Shown one piece after another: positions 7,353 through 15,442 of a stretch of 64,000 nt of DNA. The notes beneath the pieces are model-generated. The model ran no database searches. It was given only the letters and a program-made list of their open reading frames with translations, and was not told the DNA's origin. Within the stretch, counting starts at the first letter, position 1, and every line of letters starts with the position of its first letter. The DNA comes from CAJQQY01 sp045104975 (GTDB taxonomy: Bacteria; Bacteroidota; Bacteroidia; Chitinophagales; Saprospiraceae), in assembly GCA_045104975.1 (NCBI GenBank), contig JBGCCY010000124.1, forward strand, positions 5,802 to 69,801, written 5' to 3'. The position numbers were made by a program, and so were the translations under genes.

Positions 7353-8810
7353 TTATTTTTTCAAAACTTTAATCAATTGACCTCTTTTCAATTGATCAGA
7401 TAATTGCATTCCATTAACAATAGCCATTTCATCAAAACGATCAGATTTTACACCTGCATTTCTCAAAGCGGCAGAAAGTGTCGAGGGTGAATTAATTGAT
7501 TCGATATGGATACGATCTGGTTGTACGTTGATTTTAGATTGATCTGTTAATCTGGCAAATCCTTCCATCGTATTTCGGAAAAGATTTTTATAAGTCATAA
7601 AATTTGCTGGTTCAGCCAATCCATGGAACATATAAATTGTACTACCATCTTGAATGAAGTAAGTAACAATATTCAAGGCTGCAACTCCTTGTTCATTAAC
7701 TTGTTCTGTTACAATTGCTTTTGCAGGGAATCCATTGACCGTCAAATTAGTATCTTCTTTCTTTTGCAATTTATTTTCAGTAACAAATTTATTGGCAGCA
7801 TCAGCCAATGTTTTTTCGGGAGCCAAGGTAAATATCATCATTGCTTTTCCATCCTTTGGAGCCATTTGTACTTGCTGAGGAGAATTGGCTAATTGCCAAT
7901 TAGAAGGAACAGGAAATTGAAATTTCAACTCTGGATGATAAAAAGTATTCCCTTCTTTGTATCCTTGTCGAGGGTCTTCTCCATAAATTAATCCTTCCAA
8001 CATTCGGAGATATTGATTACGATTTTCTTTAAAAGTTTTGTTGGGATATTTTTTTTGTTCCTCTTTTGCCCATTGTCCTACTTTGGCAAATCTGTTTAAT
8101 GGATCAGGATGAGTAGACATAAAAGTTGGAATTCTTTGTCCTTCATCTCCACCTGACAATCGATTTAATGTTTTGAAAAAACCAGCCATGTAAGTGGCAT
8201 CATAACCAATTTTGGTAGAATATTCCACACCCATTTGATCAGATTGAGTTTCATGGTCACGCCCATTTTTCAACATTAATAATTGCATACTTTGACTAGC
8301 GGATTCAGCATAATTAGCAAACTCTTTAGAAAGTACTATACCTGCAATCAATCCAACTTGAGTAAGCATAGAATTTCGTTGTTGCTTAGCAGAGTGTCGC
8401 CCTGAAATGTGTCCAATCTCATGACCTAACACTCCAGCAAATTCTGCCTCATTATTAAAGTGAGCCATAATTCCACGCGTGAAGTAAACGTAACCACCAG
8501 GAAGTGCGAAGGCATTGACAACTGGAGAATCCAAAATTTTGAATTCATATTTCAAATGACTTCGATGAGAAATTCTAGCCATTTGTTGACCTTTGGAATC
8601 AATAAATTTTTGCAAAGTTTGATCTGGATACAATCCAAAACTTGCTACAATACTTGGATCAGCTTGGTCGCCCAATGCTTGCTCTTTTGATTCTTTCATC
8701 ACGAATGCCTCTTTTTTTCCAGTAATTGGATTTCGAGAACAAGCTGAAATAATCAGAATGGCAAGGGTAAGAAAAAATGTTTTTGTCCAAATGATGTTAC
8801 TCTTTTTCAT
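7353..8810 (-). CDS. M48-family metalloprotease lipoprotein (BepA/YfgC-like)
   Basis: Zinc protease of 485 residues predicted to be a lipoprotein: MKKSNIIWTKTFFLTLAILI then ISAC with Cys24 as the lipid-modified residue. The catalytic HEIGH is at residues 130-134 within GVLGHEIGHISGRHS, and the third ligand is probably Glu187 (RDHETQSDQMG). The conserved ALPGGYVYF and SRNPITG N-terminus match periplasmic M48 proteases involved in outer-membrane protein quality control. The C-terminal ~180 residues are not TPRs as in BepA but an alpha/beta domain plus an LPxxG-like tail (NGMQLSDQLKRGQLIKVL) seen in Bacteroidota relatives. It is first in a possible minus-strand run with the secreted protein and rlmF. 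Confidence 0.88.
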   Translation of the reverse strand: MKKSNIIWTKTFFLTLAILIISACSRNPITGKKEAFVMKESKEQALGDQADPSIVASFGLYPDQTLQKFIDSKGQQMARISHRSHLKYEFKILDSPVVNAFALPGGYVYFTRGIMAHFNNEAEFAGVLGHEIGHISGRHSAKQQRNSMLTQVGLIAGIVLSKEFANYAESASQSMQLLMLKNGRDHETQSDQMGVEYSTKIGYDATYMAGFFKTLNRLSGGDEGQRIPTFMSTHPDPLNRFAKVGQWAKEEQKKYPNKTFKENRNQYLRMLEGLIYGEDPRQGYKEGNTFYHPELKFQFPVPSNWQLANSPQQVQMAPKDGKAMMIFTLAPEKTLADAANKFVTENKLQKKEDTNLTVNGFPAKAIVTEQVNEQGVAALNIVTYFIQDGSTIYMFHGLAEPANFMTYKNLFRNTMEGFARLTDQSKINVQPDRIHIESINSPSTLSAALRNAGVKSDRFDEMAIVNGMQLSDQLKRGQLIKVLKK

Positions 8811-9200
8811 TTTTGTATAATATTTTTATCTGTTAGAAATAGGTGCTTTTTTATAACGCATTAGTTGAAAAATTGCTCAAAGCAAAAGTGTAATTCCCAA
8901 ATTTAGGAAATTATTTTCAACTACTTATTATGACTTTTTAAAACGGAAATAGAAACAAATAAATTTGTTATTTAAAAGTTATTTTTTGCAGAAAACGTTG
9001 AATTATGTAGGTATTTAGGGCTTAGTGTGATAAATACAGTAAAATTATAAAGAAAATTTTAATTGAAAAATGAAGGTCAAATTTATTAAAATAGGAATAA
9101 AACTTAACTTTAATTCCTTTGCTAAAACTTTTCATATCCAATTTTAAGTATTTCCTTTACATCGTCAAAGGATATTATTAACATTCAAAAAGATCATTTT
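8811..9200. other. 390-bp divergent intergenic region
   Basis: Separates the minus-strand M48 gene from the plus-strand barrel gene and must contain both promoters. It is very A/T rich. I see a weak hairpin AGGAAT…ATTCCT around 9091-9118 but no convincing TTTG-N19-TAnnTTTG pair, no ORF and no RNA gene. Confidence 0.4.
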
Positions 9201-9767
9201 ATGAAAAAACTTATTGTACTAGCATTATTTGCATTTGCCATTTCAAACACTTCAATTGCTCAAATTGAATTGAAAATCAATCCGTTGGGTTTACTATTTA
9301 ACAGTCCTGATATTGTGGCTGAATATTTAGTGAATGAAGATATAGGTGTAGAATTGGGTATTGGTTTAGTTTATGGAAATTATGGTAATGATATATTTCA
9401 ACAAGATTTAACAAGGTCAGGTTTTAGTTTATTAGTTGCTGGGAAATATTATTTTAGTCCTGATGATGGATGCGATAAATTTTATGCAGGAATATACCTA
9501 AGACCTAGGACAGTTTCTTATAATGATGATGACGGATCAGGAATTGATGAAGGTTTTAAGCGATCTGCATTTGGAGTTGGACTTATTACAGGCTACAAAT
9601 GGGTCGGAGCAAGAGGAATTACTTTTGAAATTGGTATTGGTTTGGGAAGAGCTTTAGCAGAAAAAAATAGTTATAATGATGATACTAGTACTTATGATTT
9701 TCCTGATTTTAGAATTGACGGATTTGGAAGGTTATCTGTAGGATACCGATTTGGAGGTGACAAATAA
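9201..9767 (+). CDS. Outer-membrane beta-barrel protein (DUF3575-like), paralogue 1
   Basis: Protein of 188 residues with a signal peptide (MKKLIVLALFAFAISNTSIAQ), then alternating polar/hydrophobic strands (IELKINPLGLLF, VAEYLVNEDIGVELGIGLVYG, GKYYFSP, FDFRIDGFGRLSVGYRF-like end), typical of a small 8-stranded barrel. The KxNPLGLLFxxPDIxxEY opening resembles DUF3575 barrels. It ends in SVGYRFGGDK, a normal barrel C-terminus. The role in the outer membrane is unknown. It is followed by a terminator hairpin and then by a paralogue, which indicates a tandem duplication. Confidence 0.7.
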   Translation: MKKLIVLALFAFAISNTSIAQIELKINPLGLLFNSPDIVAEYLVNEDIGVELGIGLVYGNYGNDIFQQDLTRSGFSLLVAGKYYFSPDDGCDKFYAGIYLRPRTVSYNDDDGSGIDEGFKRSAFGVGLITGYKWVGARGITFEIGIGLGRALAEKNSYNDDTSTYDFPDFRIDGFGRLSVGYRFGGDK

Positions 9768-9786
9768 ATCTCGTTAACAGCGTATT

Positions 9787-9826
9787 AAAAAAAGAGATCG
9801 TTCACCTTGTGGACGATCTTTTTTTA
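9787..9826 (+). terminator. Rho-independent terminator
   Basis: AAAAAAAGAGATCGTTC, loop ACCTTGT, GGACGATC and a T run (AAAAAAA before and TTTTTTT after the stem). It lies 20 bp past the stop at 9767, so it ends the first barrel gene's transcript. Confidence 0.8.
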
Positions 9827-9845
9827 TTTTTAGATTAGGAATAGC

Positions 9846-10391
9846 ATGAAAAAACGATTTTTATTTTTTGTTGTAAATATATTGTTACATTCAAATTTGT
9901 TGGCGCAAGTCGAACTAAAAACTAATGTGCTTGGCGCACTTTTAGATCGACCGTATATTGCGGTGGAATATGCTTTTACAGATGATATCAGTATAGAATT
10001 TGGAGCAGGAGCTATTTTTGGCGAAACGATTAATGGCCGGCCTCGCTCGGGAAGTAACTTATTATTGGCTGGTAAATATCATTTTAATACTCATTGGAGA
10101 ATGGATCGTTATTTTTTAGGATTTTATTTGAGACCACAAATGTTAATTTTAAAAAATTATGAAGAAGATAATTTCGATAATGCTAACCGACAATCAGGAT
10201 TGGCTACAGGATTTATTTTTGGTAGAAAATGGGCAGGAGAAAAAGTCACATTTGAAATCAATATGGGATTAGGGAAATTATTTGGGAACAATATATTTTT
10301 GTACCCTAATCCAACAAATATCTTAATTGCTGATATTGATGTTGATGTAATTTTCAATATCAATTTTGGTTATCGGTTTTTGGAAAATTAA
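9846..10391 (+). CDS. Outer-membrane beta-barrel protein, paralogue 2
   Basis: Protein of 181 residues, 79 bp after its paralogue. Shared features are the signal peptide (MKKRFLFFVVNILLHSNLLAQ), VELKTNVLGALLDRPYIAVEYAF against IELKINPLGLLFNSPDIVAEYLV in the first gene (each quoted in part), the LAGKYHF/VAGKYYF strand and the FGYRF-type end. The two differ enough to be an old duplication. It is a predicted small outer-membrane barrel of unknown function. Its stop directly abuts the end of the convergent D-threonine-aldolase-like gene at 10392, leaving no room for a separate terminator. Confidence 0.65.
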   Translation: MKKRFLFFVVNILLHSNLLAQVELKTNVLGALLDRPYIAVEYAFTDDISIEFGAGAIFGETINGRPRSGSNLLLAGKYHFNTHWRMDRYFLGFYLRPQMLILKNYEEDNFDNANRQSGLATGFIFGRKWAGEKVTFEINMGLGKLFGNNIFLYPNPTNILIADIDVDVIFNINFGYRFLEN

Positions 10392-11495
10392 TTAAATAGT
10401 TATTCTTCGATCTCTCGCAATTACTTTCCATTCTTTTTTTGCAAAACCATTTTCATCAATTATTATTGCTTTTTCATACAATGCACAAGTTGGGCAAATA
10501 TGAATAGGAACTCCATAAAGTACTTCACCGACATTGAATTTTGAGTTATCTCCAACTTCTAAAACCAGATGTTCTTCACTTTGAGAAATTTGTTTCGCAT
10601 CGGGTAAGTTTAAAAAATGAACCCGTGGAAACGGATTTTCGGCGGCAATACTTTTATGTCCCAAATCAACGCAAAGCAAATGATCGCTTGGTTTAGAAAT
10701 GATTCGACTGATGACCAATGCTGCCCAATTGAATTTTTGTTCGGGTAACATTTTTTGATAACCATAGTCCCAAAATAAACAAGTTCCAGGGCTACAATCC
10801 ACATTTTTTCTTAAAGCATGCACATTAAAAGCAGGAGATCCTCCAGCCACAACTTTAGGTTTTTGATGACCTAATTCTTCAAGTTGAGCGATTAACTTTT
10901 CTACTGATTGAAAAGCCTCGTCACTTCTTTCTTTTCTTTTTTCAAAATCATCATCTCGAATATGTCCATCATAAACATGGAATCCAACTGGGGAGACTCC
11001 TGCTAATTTTTTGCAAAAGAGAAATAAATCTAATGCTCGTTGGTCAGCAGAAATACCTGTTCGATGTTGTCCTACATCTAGATCTAACCATACTTCAATC
11101 GTTTTATTTTTGGCTAAAAAAGTAGTTGAAATATTTTCAGCTGTTGTAGCATCATCAACTAAGCAAGCAAAATTTGTTTGTGGAAATTGCTCAACAATTG
11201 CTGCCAGACGAGTAATTTTTGGACCAACAGGTTGATAGGCTAACAATACATTCACGGCACCAGTTTTTCCTAGCATTTCAGCTTCAGCAATAGTTGCACA
11301 TTTGAATTTTTTAATGCCATTATCCATTTGCATTTTTACGACTTCAGCCATTTTATGGGTTTTGACATGAGGTCGTAGTCGATTGATATCTCCCACAATT
11401 TCTTTCATGCGGTCGATGTTTTTTTGAATAATGTGTGGATAAATAACAAGGGCAGGCGAGTCGATTTCGTCGATATTTTTAATTTGGTATTTCAT
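10392..11495 (-). CDS. D-threonine aldolase-family PLP enzyme (alanine-racemase fold)
   Basis: Cytosolic pyridoxal-phosphate enzyme of 367 residues. DSPALVIY opens the alanine-racemase-type barrel, and RPHVKTHK (residues 41-48) carries the PLP-binding lysine, probably Lys45. HVYDGHIRD lies mid-protein, and the C-terminal metal-site region reads GVPIHICPTCALYE. These are hallmarks of the D-threonine aldolase/D-3-hydroxyaspartate aldolase family, which cleaves D-beta-hydroxy amino acids to glycine and an aldehyde with a divalent metal. The precise substrate is not determined by sequence. It is convergent with the barrel gene and lies 59 bp downstream of the flavin-reductase gene on the same strand, so co-transcription is possible. 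Confidence 0.82.
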   Translation of the reverse strand: MKYQIKNIDEIDSPALVIYPHIIQKNIDRMKEIVGDINRLRPHVKTHKMAEVVKMQMDNGIKKFKCATIAEAEMLGKTGAVNVLLAYQPVGPKITRLAAIVEQFPQTNFACLVDDATTAENISTTFLAKNKTIEVWLDLDVGQHRTGISADQRALDLFLFCKKLAGVSPVGFHVYDGHIRDDDFEKRKERSDEAFQSVEKLIAQLEELGHQKPKVVAGGSPAFNVHALRKNVDCSPGTCLFWDYGYQKMLPEQKFNWAALVISRIISKPSDHLLCVDLGHKSIAAENPFPRVHFLNLPDAKQISQSEEHLVLEVGDNSKFNVGEVLYGVPIHICPTCALYEKAIIIDENGFAKKEWKVIARDRRITI

Positions 11496-11554
11496 TGATT
11501 TATTGTTTTTACTATTTCAATTGTTTGACCGTCAACTGCTCAACTGTCAACTGT

Positions 11555-12169
11555 TTACGGTCTCGCAAACTTCATTTTTCCAATTTGCTTAATTTCAAAA
11601 TAAGTATTCAATCCTGACACACCTGTAGTATTTGCTTTTTCTAACAAGATACTTCCGTCTTCGTCGATCAGATCTTCGGAGAGAATTACTTTTTGAATTT
11701 TTCCAATTATTAATATATTCTGATTGCATTTAATCAAGTGTTCTTCTTCGAAACTTAACCCAATTTTGATTAAACTTTCTTGAACAAATGGAACTGGAAA
11801 ATCATCCGCAATTTGTTCTGTCAATTCACAAGTCTCAAATTCAGAAACCCCTTTTTCATATTTTGCTGAAGTCTGATGTGCTTTTTTGAAAAAAGAATTA
11901 TTGACTTGATTGATCGTAAAAAAACCAGAACGTTTGATATTGTCATAAGTCTGTCGAGGAACAGTTAGTGGTCTTTGGATAAAACCCATATAAGGTGGGT
12001 TGGCTCCGATATGCGTAACTGAGTTAAAGATGGCTAAATTGGAAGTACCATTTTCGTCGGTCGTTCCGATGAGGTTGGCATTTCTGATACCACATAATTT
12101 CGTAATAAAATTGACTCTGTAAAATCTTTCCAGCGCTTCTATATCTGCTAGATTAAAAGTTTTTTCCAT
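11555..12169 (-). CDS. Flavin reductase-like FMN-binding split-barrel protein
   Basis: Protein of 204 residues of the flavin-reductase/flavoredoxin-like group. The conserved core includes LIGTTDENGTSNLAIFNSVT, PPYMGFIQRP and GFFTINQVN, where FMN binds across the dimer, and the region around HQTSAKYEKGVSEFE follows the family pattern. It is cytosolic and probably binds FMN or reduces it with NAD(P)H; the partner oxygenase or acceptor is not identifiable here. It precedes the D-threonine aldolase-like gene on the same strand by 59 bp. The length is normal for the family. Confidence 0.8.
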   Translation of the reverse strand: MEKTFNLADIEALERFYRVNFITKLCGIRNANLIGTTDENGTSNLAIFNSVTHIGANPPYMGFIQRPLTVPRQTYDNIKRSGFFTINQVNNSFFKKAHQTSAKYEKGVSEFETCELTEQIADDFPVPFVQESLIKIGLSFEEEHLIKCNQNILIIGKIQKVILSEDLIDEDGSILLEKANTTGVSGLNTYFEIKQIGKMKFARP

Positions 12170-12218
12170 AATAAATTATTAGTCTAAGTCTGAATTATTT
12201 TTGATCGCAAAATAAAAA

Positions 12219-12252
12219 AAAAACTACTTGATGTATTCATCAAGTAGTTTTT
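12219..12252 (-). terminator. Bidirectional-looking terminator
   Basis: AAAAACTACTTGATG (12219-12233), loop TATT, CATCAAGTAGTTTTT (12238-12252): a perfect 15-bp stem with A and T flanks. It lies just after the minus-strand gene ending at 12282 and separates it from the flavin-reductase gene. Confidence 0.88.
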
Positions 12253-12281
12253 AAAATAAATTTTCTTTCAATATCTTTCTA

Positions 12282-12893
12282 TTAGTTATACTTTATTTGA
12301 TTCTTTCGGTACTCAATATAATCGTTCAATAAAACAAAATCTTCAGACATTTGATACTCTTCCGGAGACTCTGGATAAGATTTTATATCAACATAATTGA
12401 TTTGAGTTGCTGCAGTTTTTTCTCCTAAACATGCTTCTAAAAGTGCATTTAATCCAATTTGAAAAAGTTCTTCTCGTTCCTCTTCATACTCAGGCATATA
12501 AATTCGAATGGCACTTATATCAGGAAATTCTACTAACTCTATTGGAATGAATTTTAATTTTTTGGGATCAAAAATAATTCCTCCCACATTGACTTTTATA
12601 CCAAAACCATCTGCAGGTTTAAAAGCAATTACTTCCCAATTTTGGAAGGCTGGAGCTTGATTGACCAACTCTTCAACTTTTTCAAAATTAGCAACGATTC
12701 CGCAAGCTGAGATAGTTAATGATCGGATTGGGCTATTGAGTTTTCCTCCGATTTGAAAGGCTAGTTGAGGATGAAATTCTCTTAATTTGGTTTGAAGTTT
12801 CATGTATAAATCTTTGTCATACACTTCTTCGATGGCATAAAATTCAGTTCTATTCGCATCGAACCAAGACCAAAAAAATTCAGCAGTTATCAT
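12282..12893 (-). CDS. Hypothetical cytosolic protein
   Basis: Protein of about 203 residues when started at the ATG at 12893 (MITAEFFWSWFDANR); a longer start at 12917 adds MYYLNKLI. No signal peptide or membrane helix. The N-terminal half has a recognisable pattern (WFDANRTEFYAIE, HPQLAFQIGG, RSLTISACG, WEVIAFKPADG) that I associate with a family of uncharacterised bacterial proteins, but I cannot name a function. The C-terminal half is acidic (PEYEEEREELFQIGLNALLEACLGE). It is flanked by a terminator downstream and a long hairpin upstream, so it is a single-gene unit. Confidence 0.6.
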   Translation of the reverse strand: MITAEFFWSWFDANRTEFYAIEEVYDKDLYMKLQTKLREFHPQLAFQIGGKLNSPIRSLTISACGIVANFEKVEELVNQAPAFQNWEVIAFKPADGFGIKVNVGGIIFDPKKLKFIPIELVEFPDISAIRIYMPEYEEEREELFQIGLNALLEACLGEKTAATQINYVDIKSYPESPEEYQMSEDFVLLNDYIEYRKNQIKYN

Positions 12894-12958
12894 AATCAGT
12901 TTGTTTAAATAGTACATAAAACTGATATATGAGATTCATAAACCGTTCCAAAAAGAAA

Positions 12959-13029
12959 AAGATTATGGATTATAAGATTCAAGATTTCGCCGAAAGGAAA
13001 AATACATAATCTTAATAATCCATAATCTT
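12959..13029 (-). terminator. Long AT-rich hairpin downstream of the VWA gene
   Basis: AAGATTATGGATTAT (12959-12973) pairs exactly with ATAATCCATAATCTT (13015-13029), and the pairing continues with AAGATT…AATCTT. It lies 6 bp past the stop of the minus-strand VWA gene, so it is probably its terminator. A related ATAATCCATAAT motif occurs between the restriction-modification genes near 59024. Confidence 0.55.
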
Positions 13030-13035
13030 AAATTT

Positions 13036-15132
13036 TTAATAAGCCCCAAAGTACCGTCGAATGAACCATTCTAGAATTAACAAACCTAGAAGGGTGAAAA
13101 ATATCCATTTCAAATTAATCACAGACCTAGTTTTTGAAGTGGTGTAAACGACAGGTTTGATTGGATTCTCGGTCAAGATTGTTCCGATTGAAGCGATGTT
13201 ATTTGGATAGATGAGGGAGCCACCATATTTTTCACTTAGTAACTTTAATACACCGTGATCAGCAGTCGTCTCAAAACTTTCGAGTTGAATTGGTTGGACA
13301 CTAAATTTTCCATTATAAACTAATTGCTCGCCTGCATTATTTACTGTTCCTCGAAATTTATAATTTCCTACGGGGAAAACTTTATCTCGTAGTGTATAGG
13401 ATTTTCCAGACTTGCTGAAAGTAAAATTAAAATCTTTTCCTTCGCTATTGGTGATCGTCAAAGTCGCATCAGGATCGTTGATGAGTTCATAACTTTGATT
13501 ATATAATTCTGCATCAAAATTGATTCCTTCGTTTTCACTAAAAATATTTTTATCCAAACTAATTCGGAATTTTCGTTTGTCTTCTTTGAGCGTTAAGTAC
13601 TGAATACTTTTTCCCAAAACCTCTTCAAAAATATCGTGATTTTCATGTTGTAGAAAATCAAACAATCGCCATTTCCAAATTCCTTCCGCAGCCAAAACTC
13701 CTGTTTTAATATTATTTTGTTCACCAAAAAGAAGCAATGGTTTTTTAGTGTCAATCTTTCCTATTCGTTGATAAAGAAGCACATGTGTATTCGCATTATC
13801 TTTAAAGTCTCCAAAAGGAGCGAGCAATGGAGCAAAGGTGGGTAATTCATTTTTGACCTCATCACTTATCGTAAATAATCCAAAGACAGGTGAAATGGTA
13901 GCTTGTACATCATCGGTATTTCTACCATCACCTGAGACATCAAGAATCGGTTGAATCTGACTAAATTTGCTCAGATTAGTTTGACTCCCAACAATATACA
14001 TACGTGGAATAGATTTACTATTCATAGTTGCGAGCAAGGCAGCAGCATCGTTCGTTTTGCTTGGTAGTTGATGCATGATGACAAAATCATAACTCGCCAC
14101 ATTCACCTTCATATCATAAATGTAGGAAGTAGTGATTTCGTAATTTTTATTTTTGGAAATGGATTGTTTGATCGCTGTCAAATCTGGATGTGGAGAATTT
14201 GCCACCATCAGAATCTTTTGTCGAGCATCCAAAACATCAATAAAAATATCTTTAGAATTATTAACTGTTGTCACTTCACCTGCCACAGCATTGACGCTGA
14301 TTCGGTATCTTTGAACACCACTTGAGTTGGCATCCAAAATAATTTCTTGCGTATTGAAAAAATCATTTTTATTGATCGAAATTGGAATTTGTTTGATCCG
14401 AGAACTTGCGCCATCTACGATTTTTGAAATAGTCAAATTCGTATTACTGCCTACGCAGTTTTTGGCAGCAATATCAATTTGCACACTAAACTTATCTCCG
14501 AGGTAAGCGATTTTATTATGGAAAACACGTTTGAGAATTAAGTCTTTTTTTGCAGTCGTATCACCTAGCGCAATTGAATAAATTGGAGCGGTTAATTTCG
14601 TTCCAGCATAAATTGGATTACTTCCTTGATTATAAATACCATCGGTAGCCAAAACGACAGCACCTAAATTTTGATTGCTGTACAGGTCGTACATGTTTTT
14701 CAAAAAATCAGAAATATTACTCACTTTATCATTGAATTGAAAATCAATTCCTTCTCGAACCGATTCACCAAAAGCATATTCTTTGACATCGTAATTCTCG
14801 CTTAATTTTGTACTTAGATCTTTGAATGACTGTTGGTAAGTTTGCGCTTGTGTTTCATCCATATCTGCTAAAACAGATTCAGATTGGTCTTGTGCCAACA
14901 CGATCACCGGTTTTTTAGTTTCCGAAATTATCGACTTCAAAAGCGGCGACAACAATAACATACTAATCAAAGTCACACTTAAAAATCGAATGATTCCTAA
15001 GATCCATTTGAGTCGATCAGAAGTTTCTTTGAAGGTCTTATCTCGAAAATATAAAAGAGTTGCTACACTTAATCCTAAAATTGCGCAAAATAAAATGTAC
15101 CAAGTAGGGTATTGAAAAGTTAAATCTTCCAA
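13036..15132 (-). CDS. Membrane-anchored von Willebrand factor A-like protein
   Basis: Protein of 698 residues. Two N-terminal membrane helices (about residues 11-28 and 43-63) are followed by a VWA domain with an intact metal-binding MIDAS: DQSES (82-86) and TDG (163-165). A long region of Ig-like beta domains follows (e.g. GVQRYRISVNAV and GNYKFRGTVN), and a C-terminal helix (WIFFTLLGLLILEWFIRRYF) ends the protein. This is the layout of BatA/BatB-neighbour proteins of Bacteroidota (aerotolerance-type loci), but the usual MoxR ATPase and DUF58 genes are not present. It probably forms an inner-membrane protein with a periplasmic scaffold. Monocistronic, followed by a hairpin. Confidence 0.7.
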   Translation of the reverse strand: MEDLTFQYPTWYILFCAILGLSVATLLYFRDKTFKETSDRLKWILGIIRFLSVTLISMLLLSPLLKSIISETKKPVIVLAQDQSESVLADMDETQAQTYQQSFKDLSTKLSENYDVKEYAFGESVREGIDFQFNDKVSNISDFLKNMYDLYSNQNLGAVVLATDGIYNQGSNPIYAGTKLTAPIYSIALGDTTAKKDLILKRVFHNKIAYLGDKFSVQIDIAAKNCVGSNTNLTISKIVDGASSRIKQIPISINKNDFFNTQEIILDANSSGVQRYRISVNAVAGEVTTVNNSKDIFIDVLDARQKILMVANSPHPDLTAIKQSISKNKNYEITTSYIYDMKVNVASYDFVIMHQLPSKTNDAAALLATMNSKSIPRMYIVGSQTNLSKFSQIQPILDVSGDGRNTDDVQATISPVFGLFTISDEVKNELPTFAPLLAPFGDFKDNANTHVLLYQRIGKIDTKKPLLLFGEQNNIKTGVLAAEGIWKWRLFDFLQHENHDIFEEVLGKSIQYLTLKEDKRKFRISLDKNIFSENEGINFDAELYNQSYELINDPDATLTITNSEGKDFNFTFSKSGKSYTLRDKVFPVGNYKFRGTVNNAGEQLVYNGKFSVQPIQLESFETTADHGVLKLLSEKYGGSLIYPNNIASIGTILTENPIKPVVYTTSKTRSVINLKWIFFTLLGLLILEWFIRRYFGAY

Positions 15133-15442
15133 GTTATTTTATAGTTAATGGACTTTATTCGTTCGAGCTTGAACGTTTGACGTTTTATGGTCTTGGATAC
15201 AATTTCGATTAGAATAAACTCTTTTGGTGATCTTAATTATTAGTTTAACGTTTTGATTATCAGTTCATTATATTTGCAAAAATAATAATTTTATGTTACT
15301 GATTACCTTTTCGATTTTTTATTGTCTTTGATAAAAAATCGGTCAAAGATACATTACGAAAATAAAGATGCAAAGTTTAATTATTTTTAACACATTATAT
15401 AAAAACTATAGGCTAAAACGGTATTTAATAAGTAAGGCTGAT
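15133..15442. other. 310-bp divergent intergenic region with a hairpin
   Basis: Lies between the VWA gene (minus) and the carboxypeptidase-regulatory-domain gene (plus). TATATTTG at 15269-15276 fits the Bacteroidota -7 element, but no TTTG is well placed upstream. CGATTTTTTAT (15312-15322) and ATAAAAAATCG (15331-15341) form a perfect 11-bp stem in the presumed leader. No gene seen. Confidence 0.4.
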
